Below are positions 8,551-15,926 of a stretch of DNA of 64,000 nt, in pieces. The stretch's first letter is position 1. Each line of letters starts with the position of its first letter. The position numbers and the translations under genes are program-made. Source of the DNA: Hyphomonas sp. (GTDB lineage: Bacteria > Pseudomonadota > Alphaproteobacteria > Caulobacterales > Hyphomonadaceae); the NCBI RefSeq assembly GCF_017792385.1, contig NZ_CP051230.1, forward strand, positions 3,596,001 to 3,660,000, read 5' to 3'. The notes beneath the pieces are model-generated. The model ran no database searches, was not told the DNA's origin, and saw nothing but the letters and a program-made list of their open reading frames with translations.

Positions 8551-9492
8551 ATGGTACGTCCCGCGTCAGAGGCTCTTGCCGGCATCAAGGACAGGCTCGC
8601 GATCCCCGCGATCTCCGCGCCCATGTTCCTGGTATCGGGTCCGGAACTGGTGAAAGCGACCTGCCGCAATGGCGTGATCGGGGCGTTCCCCTTCCCCAAT
8701 GCGCGGACAATTGCGACACTGGATGCCTGGCTGGATGACCTCGGCCGCACACTGGGCGCCGACAGTCAGGCCGTGCCCTATGCGGTGAACCTCACCACCC
8801 ATCGCTCCTATGACCGGCTGGCCGACGAGATCGACCTGATCCGGAACCACAAGCCGAAAATCGTGATCACGGCGCTGGGCGGACCCGATCCGGTGCTCGA
8901 TGTGGTGCAGGAATATGGCGGGCGGGTGATCGCGGATGTGAACAGCCTCGACCATGCCCGCAAGGCGGCAGAGAAAGGCGTCGACGGCATGGCGCTCGTC
9001 TCGGCCGGGGCCGGCGGCCATACGGGCGCGATGGCCGGGTTCGCCTTCGTGCCGGCCGTACGGGAATTCTTTGACGGAATCGTGATCCTTGCCGGGTCCA
9101 TCGGCACGGGCCGGGCCGTGCGCGCGGCAGAAGTGCTCGGCGCAGACCTCAGCTATATCGGCACCAGCTTCATCGCCGCAGAGGAAAGCCTCGCCACGCC
9201 GGAATACCGGGACATGCTCGTGGCAGCGACATACAATGATCTGGTGCTGAGCAATTCCCTGACGGGCGCCTATGCCAACTACCTGCGCCAGAGCCTGGAC
9301 AAGATGGGCGTGGACTATGGCGGCCCGGCCAAGGCCGGATCCATGGACCTGTCAAATTCGGACAGCAAGATCAAGGCCTGGCGGGACGTATGGTCCGCCG
9401 GTCATGGTGTCGGCAGCGTGCGGCGGATCGAGCCCGCCGCCGACATCATTGCCCGTTTCAAGCGGGAGTATGACGCGGCCTCGAACCTGTAG
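8551..9492 (+). CDS. Nitronate monooxygenase-like FMN-dependent TIM-barrel protein
   Basis: A flavoprotein of the NPD/2-nitropropane dioxygenase family, about 313 residues. Features are the N-terminal substrate-barrel start IPAISAPMFLVSGPELV, the flavin phosphate-binding region with SAGAGGHTGAMAGFAFVP near residue 150, and AGSIGTGRAVRAAEVLGAD near residue 188. The AGGHTG segment holds the catalytic-type His of this family. Start 8551 was preferred to the GTG at 8542 because AGAAAGG lies eight bases before this ATG. Such genes are frequent in acyl-CoA catabolic clusters, where they may act as enoyl reductases or other flavin oxidoreductases; real nitronate activity is not implied. Confidence 0.85.
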   Translation: MVRPASEALAGIKDRLAIPAISAPMFLVSGPELVKATCRNGVIGAFPFPNARTIATLDAWLDDLGRTLGADSQAVPYAVNLTTHRSYDRLADEIDLIRNHKPKIVITALGGPDPVLDVVQEYGGRVIADVNSLDHARKAAEKGVDGMALVSAGAGGHTGAMAGFAFVPAVREFFDGIVILAGSIGTGRAVRAAEVLGADLSYIGTSFIAAEESLATPEYRDMLVAATYNDLVLSNSLTGAYANYLRQSLDKMGVDYGGPAKAGSMDLSNSDSKIKAWRDVWSAGHGVGSVRRIEPAADIIARFKREYDAASNL

Positions 9493-9509
9493 ACCGCGCC
9501 TGCACCTGG

Positions 9510-9938
9510 CTAGTTCGTATAGGACCAGTAATCATCCTCATACGTGTACTTGTCATAGGTGATCGTGTAGTGCTTGTGGCAGCCGCTCGGCGATGCGGGA
9601 ATCCAGTCGCTCTCCTTGCGACGGGTGAAGCTGCCTCCATGCAGAACGTAGGGAGTCTTGAACTTCAGGTACTTCCCGGTGTCCTCATTCTTCAGCCAGA
9701 CATACACGGACGGAGCGGTGTGCCCCCAATCATAATCATAGGAGGCCGTGCTGTTGTTGGCGACATCGGAGTGCGCACAGGTAACCAGTTCAGTCTTGTG
9801 AAATATTCCACCACAGCCCAGCGCCTTCCAGACGACGGTGATATTCTGGCCAGATGTGTTGTTGACCTTCACTGTGTAGCAGGCCCATGCGGGCGATGCA
9901 GCAAGACACAGGGCCGCGGCGACGATGATACTACGCAT
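9510..9938 (-). CDS. Small secreted cysteine-containing protein, paralogue A of a four-member family
   Basis: A 142-residue protein of unknown function. It has a cleavable signal peptide (residues 1-19) ending AWA, so the mature protein starts with Cys (CYTVKVNN). Four cysteines recur in all four paralogues of this window: the first residue, one in ALGCGG, one in VTCAH, and one in SGCHKHY. Shared motifs are VxWxALGC, a YxW-G segment and C-terminal C-x-KHYTIT. Two disulfides and a small beta-rich domain are likely. No known family was recognised. The others are at 10122-10553, 22078-22494 and 22491-22931. It sits downstream of paralogue B and faces the plus-strand catabolic operon. Confidence 0.75.
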   Translation of the reverse strand: MRSIIVAAALCLAASPAWACYTVKVNNTSGQNITVVWKALGCGGIFHKTELVTCAHSDVANNSTASYDYDWGHTAPSVYVWLKNEDTGKYLKFKTPYVLHGGSFTRRKESDWIPASPSGCHKHYTITYDKYTYEDDYWSYTN

Positions 9939-10121
9939 AGCAAATTCTCCTTGAGGTTAGTCACAATTTATCGTCGGTCGAAATTTCCTTCGGACCCCGC
10001 CAGGGACTGAAATCGCCTTCGGTGAACTTCAACCGGCATATCTTCGGCAGAAGCTCGCCATTCACTCCAGCTTGCGACGTCATGAAACGACCCCCAGCCC
10101 AGCCTGTATTCGAGATATTCG

Positions 10122-10553
10122 TCATTTCTGGTTCCAGTGCTCTTCCCTGAAAGAAATGTAGTAGTCCTTCTTCGAGCAATTCTTCGGAGAGGAGGAAGCA
10201 GCTTCGGAATGTTTGAACTTGCTGCCATGGTGGGTGAACACCCAATCCGCATACGTCTTTCCGTGATACGGCTTGTCATGGTCGCGCACCGTGACGGTTG
10301 GCCCGAGCTTGGACCAACCGAAGCTGTAGGACACACTTTGCCCTGGATCTGCCGAAGTTGAATGGCACACGCGGGTCTTGCCGGTGGTCATTCCTGCACA
10401 TCCCCACGCGGTCCAGATCACCTCCACCTTGTGATTGGACTCATTGTTCAAATGCACCCGATAGCAGGCGTGCGCCGCAGGGCCGAAGGCGACCAGCAAG
10501 ACAATAAAGGCCAATCCGCCCCTGACAAATCTCGCATGACGACCGGTCAACAC
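10122..10553 (-). CDS. Small secreted cysteine-containing protein, paralogue B
   Basis: Second member of the family described at 9510-9938. The mature part starts CYRVHLNNESNHKVEVIW after a signal peptide ending AAHA, and keeps the WGCAG, RVCHS and KNCSKKDYYISF cysteines. The reading frame opens at an ATG at 10610, but that adds a long Arg/Gly-rich stretch before the signal peptide. A GTG at 10553 preceded by GGAAGGGGCAGG gives a normal secretion signal and was chosen; the start is uncertain. It is separated from paralogue A by 183 bp and from the downstream end of the STN receptor gene by about 300 bp. Confidence 0.65.
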   Translation of the reverse strand: MLTGRHARFVRGGLAFIVLLVAFGPAAHACYRVHLNNESNHKVEVIWTAWGCAGMTTGKTRVCHSTSADPGQSVSYSFGWSKLGPTVTVRDHDKPYHGKTYADWVFTHHGSKFKHSEAASSSPKNCSKKDYYISFREEHWNQK

Positions 10554-10856
10554 CAACCTGCCCCTTCCCGGAGTACCGGACCACCCAGCCCGCTTCTTCT
10601 GACCAAGCAAGCCAGCGAGAAAAGCCGCGTCCTCACGACGTCAGCATCGCACAACATCCTCCGTATAACGAGAATGTCAGACTCGCCCTTGATTCATCTG
10701 CTGATTATGGTCGAAAGCGGCTTAACCAAAACTTGAATTCTGGCCCCGACCCTTTCATGGGCGTCTCACGCGCTGGCAGCGATACAAGTCGTGCCGACAT
10801 ACGGCCCCATCCTGCGCCGAAACGATTGCCCCCATGGGACTTACCACTGAAGAATG

Positions 10857-13820
10857 TCAGAAGCGGAACGTGACCCCGGCAAAGAAACGAGGTCCCGTTG
10901 CTTCGAAATAGGTGAAACGGTCCTTGATATCCGCGTACTCGTACACATCGGTGTCGGTGACGTTCAATGCCTCGAAGGTCAGAGTTACGTGATCCGATAT
11001 GTCGTAACTTGCGAACAGGTCGAGATATGCCTCTTCATCCCGGAACACCTGATCGTTTCCTCTGTCGATCGGCCTGATGAGAAAGGCATCACGCCAATTA
11101 TATGCCGCCCGGAGGGAGACCCCGTCGCGCTCATAATATCCGACGATGTTGTAGGAATGCTTCGATTGCTGGAGCAATGGGAGATAGCGCTCCACTCCGC
11201 CCTGCATCAACACGCCTTCGGAATCCAGATAAGTGTAGTTCGCGAGCACGCCCAGACCATCGAAAGGCTCTGGAAGAAATGTAAACGGCTGCTGGTACCC
11301 AAGCTCAATGCCATCCACCGTGACACCGAGACCATTCCTGAATGTGGTCACACTGTACATCTCCCCGGGGGCACCTTGCGGAGGCACAGCCGGATCGAGG
11401 TCTGCAAGCGTAGCCATGGTATCCAGGGGCGCGACAAACGAGTCTGCTTCCTTGCGGAACGCTGCCAGAAACAAAAGCGCATCCTTTGCGAAATACCATT
11501 CCAGCGACGCGTCGATCTGGGTTGCGGTGAAAGGCCCCAATTCCGGGTTACCCAGCCGTATGCGCCGCTCTCTCGGCTGAACCAGCCAATATGGCGACAC
11601 ATCATCCGGGTCAGGACGCGTAAGCACCTTCGCGGCTGACAGCCGCAGGAGCAGTTCATCCGTTAACTGAAACTCGACATTGGCCGACGGCAGCACATCC
11701 GAATAGTTCTGCGAATACTGCACAGTATTCCCTTCCGTCCCCAGAAACTGGAACCCCGTCGATTCCTGTTCCGTGTGAACGGCTCGCACGCCAGCATTCC
11801 CACTGAATGGAATGCCAAACACGTCCGAATCCAGGTCCACGCGGATGTAGGCCGCGGATGTCTTTTCGCGGACGGCATAAGTGTTCCCGAAGTCCTGCTG
11901 TCCCTGCATCAACCCTCCCGGAAGATTGGCAAGGGTGAGTTCAAGGTCCGGTACGAGCCACGAGTCGGGAAATCCTGCTGGCGCGTCGAGATCAACGGCG
12001 AAGTCACTGACAAGCGGTCTGGCGATCGATGCCACGTCCACGCGGCCCCTATAGGCCTCCGTCGCCAGCAAGCTCCCCGACGATGTATGTTCACGATCTT
12101 CGAAACGCGCCCCCAAGCTTACCGCAGACCACAAAGGACCCGCAATCGGTCGCGATACGTCCAAGTGCACGGAATACCCGTCATTGTGAATCTTGGCAGG
12201 TGTGTTGACAACTCTCCCGAATCGATAGGCATCCGGATCAAGCAGGTCGAACCCGTAATCCATCTCTGGAAAGATGGATGGATCTGTAAAATCCAGCAGG
12301 ATCCGTCCCTCGTTCGCAAGCGTGAATTCGACATCACGGACTTCGTCATCAACCGCTCTGGAGAAGCTTGCCAGCGCCGTCGCAGTCCACTGGCCGACCT
12401 GGTGTTTGCCTTCGAGAGAAGCCTGGAAGAATTCCTGCTCGTTCACAGTCTGTCGCGCCAGGCTGGAAGTGCGCACGTCCCGGACTTCGCCTGTTGCGAT
12501 CGCACCGCCCTCATCTACCGTCAGTGCCACGAAGTTGTAGTCGCGCCCGATCGGCCAGGCATTCAACGAAATTCTGTCTCTTTCCCGGTCATACTCTCCA
12601 TAGAGCATATCAAGATTCACTTCGGTCAGCGCAGAAGGCCGATACTGAAGACTGCCAGACATGCCTAGTCGCTGACGTTCATATGTATCCGAGATTGGGA
12701 CGGGTATGCGGGGATAAGCAACGTTCAGATAGTCTGCCGTTCCGTCCCGGTTAACGTCAAAATTTCTGGATTGCCACCCAATCGCGCGGATGCCGTCAGA
12801 CCGTTCCGAGCTCTCGGAGTAGGACATGGCGAACAACACGCCGAAGGTGTCGCCAAACGTGTTGCTGATGGCAAAGTGAGTGCGTGGGTCCTGCGCATTG
12901 GCACGCGGCGTCCAGACCGATTGAACGCCGCCGGTCAGGCGAAATCCGTCATGGTCAAAGGGGCGGGCCGTTCTCAGATTTATCGAGCCCGCGATGCCAT
13001 TCTCGACCCGGTCAGCAGACGCGGTTTTGATGATCGTGGCCTGACTGAACAACTCGGATGCGAAGACGTCGAAATCGAATTCCCGTCCGGTGTTTGCTGA
13101 AGGGGCAGCAACACCGTTTACGGTGACGCTTACATATTCTGGCCCCAGCCCCCTCAGGATGACCTGCTGGCCTTCCCCGGCCACTCGCGTAATCGTCACC
13201 CCGGGAACGCGTTGCAATCCCTCCGCGATGTTCTGATCCGGAAACTTGCCCAAATCCTGAGAGGAGATGACATCCGAAATGACATCGGCTTGCCGCTTGC
13301 TTTGAAGGGCATCTCCCAAGGCTCCACGGATACCGGTTACCTGAACCTTATCCACGATCCATGGTGCAGTCTCCTGCGCTTCAGCTCGAGGGCGGTCCGA
13401 TTTATTGTGGTCTGTTCGGGAGACGAAGACGGAGCCGGGCGACTTGTCGGGTACGCTTTCTGGTTCGGTAACGACCAGATGACCATTTCCGTCCCGACGC
13501 ACAGTGAGGCCTGTGCCCTCGAGCAGGATCTGCAAGGCATCCCGCACCGTATATGTGCCGCTGAAAGGCTCAATGTCCCTACCGTCCGTCAGGCGTGACG
13601 CCGCAAAAATCGGCACGCCCGTCTCTCGTGACAATTCGACGATCGCCGCGCTCAACGACGTGCTCTCGATCGAGATAGCCTGTGACGTTCTCAGGGAATC
13701 TTGCGCAACGGCGTGCGGTGCCGAGGCAACAATCCCCCCGATGAAAACGGTTACACAAACACGTCTTGAAAGCCGGGCGCGCAAGCTTGCACGGCCACCC
13801 CGTTCTTCTTCGTCTGACAC
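10857..13820 (-). CDS. TonB-dependent receptor with N-terminal STN signalling domain
   Basis: A 987-residue outer-membrane active transporter. After an N-terminal signal region ending near AVAQDS, a secretin/TonB short N-terminal (STN) domain spans about residues 50-120 (SLSAAIVELSRETGVPIF). The plug follows (DLGKFPDQNIAEGLQRVPGV) and then a long beta barrel ending in FAGVTFRF, whose last aromatic residue is the usual barrel signal. The plug type resembles the large Caulobacter/Xanthomonas receptor family often used for carbohydrates. The STN domain and the adjacent FecR and ECF sigma genes indicate transport-coupled transcription signalling. The start is GTG with AGGGG upstream. The ligand is unknown. 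Confidence 0.9.
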   Translation of the reverse strand: MSDEEERGGRASLRARLSRRVCVTVFIGGIVASAPHAVAQDSLRTSQAISIESTSLSAAIVELSRETGVPIFAASRLTDGRDIEPFSGTYTVRDALQILLEGTGLTVRRDGNGHLVVTEPESVPDKSPGSVFVSRTDHNKSDRPRAEAQETAPWIVDKVQVTGIRGALGDALQSKRQADVISDVISSQDLGKFPDQNIAEGLQRVPGVTITRVAGEGQQVILRGLGPEYVSVTVNGVAAPSANTGREFDFDVFASELFSQATIIKTASADRVENGIAGSINLRTARPFDHDGFRLTGGVQSVWTPRANAQDPRTHFAISNTFGDTFGVLFAMSYSESSERSDGIRAIGWQSRNFDVNRDGTADYLNVAYPRIPVPISDTYERQRLGMSGSLQYRPSALTEVNLDMLYGEYDRERDRISLNAWPIGRDYNFVALTVDEGGAIATGEVRDVRTSSLARQTVNEQEFFQASLEGKHQVGQWTATALASFSRAVDDEVRDVEFTLANEGRILLDFTDPSIFPEMDYGFDLLDPDAYRFGRVVNTPAKIHNDGYSVHLDVSRPIAGPLWSAVSLGARFEDREHTSSGSLLATEAYRGRVDVASIARPLVSDFAVDLDAPAGFPDSWLVPDLELTLANLPGGLMQGQQDFGNTYAVREKTSAAYIRVDLDSDVFGIPFSGNAGVRAVHTEQESTGFQFLGTEGNTVQYSQNYSDVLPSANVEFQLTDELLLRLSAAKVLTRPDPDDVSPYWLVQPRERRIRLGNPELGPFTATQIDASLEWYFAKDALLFLAAFRKEADSFVAPLDTMATLADLDPAVPPQGAPGEMYSVTTFRNGLGVTVDGIELGYQQPFTFLPEPFDGLGVLANYTYLDSEGVLMQGGVERYLPLLQQSKHSYNIVGYYERDGVSLRAAYNWRDAFLIRPIDRGNDQVFRDEEAYLDLFASYDISDHVTLTFEALNVTDTDVYEYADIKDRFTYFEATGPRFFAGVTFRF

Positions 13821-13996
13821 GGCAAATCCCCTAAATCTGCCACGAATTCAGCAAAAGTCCGCGCGCCCTCTCCCAACAAGGCTCACAAGCCCCCCAACTC
13901 CGACCAACAGGATCGGGTGACGACAGTCTCTCAATGAAATCGATACGTTCCTCAATCGCGCAAAGAGTGGCCTGCTTGAACGATCAGGACAAGCCC

Positions 13997-15031
13997 CTAC
14001 TCGTTTGACGTGGGGATAATCTCGTACCCTGTGGTTGACCGGATGACTTGAACCGGCAGGGTTGCCTCCAGTCCGGTCAATAGCGCATCGGTCTGCCCGG
14101 AAGGCACACTGAAGCTCACCCGCAACTCGTGGAGAGCCGGATCAGACAGGGTAATCTTGCGCGTCCGATAGCGATTGATCTCCGAAATCACGTCGATCAG
14201 GCGCGCATCGACATAAGCCAACTGCCCCTCCCGCCAAGACAGGGCATCCGTATCAAATGCCACCGGTTCCGATATCTCACCGGTGTGCGAGGCACTTACC
14301 TGCATGGATTTTTCCAGCCGAACGGCCGGACCGCTGTCAACGTCCTCGCCCGCGCGCACGTCCACCTGTCCCCGTGCTACAGAGATCAGGATGTCGTCGG
14401 GACGGTGCAGGACGTCAAACGCTGTTCCCACGACGCGAACCCTGGCAGTATGCGCAGCGACTTCGAAGGGGCGCGCCTCATCATGGGTCACATCGAAATA
14501 GGCACGTCCGCGATCCAAGGTCACATTGCGAGCCTTCCGGGTAAACCGCCCGCTCAGCGTGCTGGCCCCGCCCAGCGTGACCTCGGACCCGTCAGCGAGC
14601 TGGACGGTGCGGCTTTGCCCGACAGACGTCGTATAGTGGAATTCCGTCGCGGCGGGTGGCTGCAGGGTCCAGATTCCGACAAGCCCGGCAAACACGAAGC
14701 TGGCCGCAATCGCGGCGCCAGTTACCCAGCGCCGGACCGGCCGCAGAACGTGAATTTCCGCGCCGCGACGCGTATCTGCCTGGTTTTCCGCTTCAAGGCC
14801 ATCAAGTTCTGCCTGCATCGCCGGAAGCGCCACGCCGCCCCAGACGTCGGCCATCTTCCGGAAGGCGGCCTTGTGGTCCGGCGACTGCGCCAACCACGCC
14901 TCCAGCTGAGCGAAATCCGCATCGGTCGCGAGGCCGGAATTCAGATAGGCGATCCATTCCGCTGCAATCTCCGCAGGTGGCAGGGAGCCATCCGCTACCG
15001 GGGGAGCGAGCATGTCGATGTCATCGGTCAT
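13997..15031 (-). CDS. FecR family anti-sigma factor / sigma regulator
   Basis: A 344-residue inner-membrane regulator. The N-terminal cytoplasmic domain (about 20-75, EIAAEWIAYLNSGLATDADFAQ) is the DUF4880-type sigma-binding part. One transmembrane segment lies at about 105-125 (GAAIAASFVFAGLVGIW). The periplasmic FecR domain follows (FHYTTSVGQSRTVQLADGS; GRAYFDVTHDEARPFEVAA), with a C-terminal STN-like segment. It should receive the signal from the STN receptor encoded next to it and control the sigma factor encoded upstream. Its start overlaps the sigma gene stop by 4 bp (ATGA), so the two are coupled. Confidence 0.9.
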   Translation of the reverse strand: MTDDIDMLAPPVADGSLPPAEIAAEWIAYLNSGLATDADFAQLEAWLAQSPDHKAAFRKMADVWGGVALPAMQAELDGLEAENQADTRRGAEIHVLRPVRRWVTGAAIAASFVFAGLVGIWTLQPPAATEFHYTTSVGQSRTVQLADGSEVTLGGASTLSGRFTRKARNVTLDRGRAYFDVTHDEARPFEVAAHTARVRVVGTAFDVLHRPDDILISVARGQVDVRAGEDVDSGPAVRLEKSMQVSASHTGEISEPVAFDTDALSWREGQLAYVDARLIDVISEINRYRTRKITLSDPALHELRVSFSVPSGQTDALLTGLEATLPVQVIRSTTGYEIIPTSNE

Positions 15032-15621
15032 CGGGATCCACCTCCCTCATCCTCATTCACTTCAGCCAGCACGAGCAGCGCAGCTTTCATGTCCGATGCA
15101 ATCGTCCCGAGACTCCACCCCTTGTCGGCCTTGATCTGGGTATATGTCTGTCCGAGCAGCCGGCTGCGCACCACGATCTCCTTCTGTCGCGCGGTCAGCT
15201 TTTCAAAGAGCTTATTGAGGCGCGCAACATCTTCCTTCGCTTCATAGACGCGCAGGGGTGTAATATTTTCAGTTCCATTTGCAGATTCTGCCATTTCCGC
15301 GTCAAGAAATGCTCTTGCACGAACATTCGACCGAATGGCCGATACCGCCAAGTTCGACGCAATCGTGAACAGAAACGCACGATGGTTCTGAATGTCTTCC
15401 ACGGAATCAAGGCTTGAAAACTTCGTGAAAGCCGCCTGCGCAATGTCTTCGGGCTCCGGAGGACCTTCACCGAACCGGCGGCGCAACCAGGCGACCAGCG
15501 ACACCGAGTGGTCCCGGTAGAGCCGGTCCAGCAGTGTCCCCGCAAGAGGCCGCTGTGAATTCCGCCGGGAATCGCCCGGCCCCAGTTCGGACACGCCGAC
15601 ACCCGCTCCTGATTTCGCCAC
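15028..15621 (-). CDS. ECF RNA polymerase sigma factor (FecI-like)
   Basis: A 197-residue extracytoplasmic-function sigma factor. Region 2 is at about 30-95 (LLDRLYRDHSVSLVAWLRRRFG ... EDIAQAAFTKF ... HRAFLFTIASNLAV) and region 4 at about 130-185 (LTARQKEIVVRSRLLGQTYTQIKADKGWSLGT). It lacks regions 1 and 3, as expected for ECF factors. The likely start is a GTG preceded by CCGGAAGC, a weak site. Together with the FecR gene it forms a cell-surface signalling cassette, and its expected target is the STN receptor promoter at about 13.82-14.0 kb. Confidence 0.9.
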   Translation of the reverse strand: MAKSGAGVGVSELGPGDSRRNSQRPLAGTLLDRLYRDHSVSLVAWLRRRFGEGPPEPEDIAQAAFTKFSSLDSVEDIQNHRAFLFTIASNLAVSAIRSNVRARAFLDAEMAESANGTENITPLRVYEAKEDVARLNKLFEKLTARQKEIVVRSRLLGQTYTQIKADKGWSLGTIASDMKAALLVLAEVNEDEGGGSR

Positions 15622-15858
15622 GCTTCCGGTTCATCGCCTCACGGCTCCGGAAAGTTGTCGGACCGACCACCCATGCCCCACACGGCCATCATCACCGATC
15701 ATACATAAAACTATAGGCGAGGATTCGAAGTCGCGTCCACTGCATCCTGTCGAGATTCTTTCGATTACCCGAGATTGCAAAATGACCGGACACTCACTGA
15801 TTGTGAGCGCGATCACCGCAGCCCATCCCACCGACGGCGCGGACCGGATGCGTCGCGT

Positions 15859-15905
15859 AAAAAATATCCCGCACCCCTGCCTGTATCGAACAGACGGGGT
15901 GCGGG
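15859..15905 (-). terminator. Rho-independent terminator after the TonB receptor gene
   Basis: A 10-bp GC-rich stem (CCCGCACCCC / GGGGTGCGGG), extended by a partly paired CTGT/ACAG segment, is followed on the minus strand by TATTTTTTAC. It lies 20-70 bp downstream of the receptor stop, a textbook intrinsic terminator. The wider gap 15622-15926 holds otherwise only the upstream region of the sigma gene. Confidence 0.85.
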
Positions 15906-15926
15906 ACGAGAAGAGCTGGTTCTGTT

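Noticed and set aside
9968..10336. A 122-codon frame on the minus strand
   Set aside because: It overlaps the clearly conserved paralogue B in another phase and has no family features.
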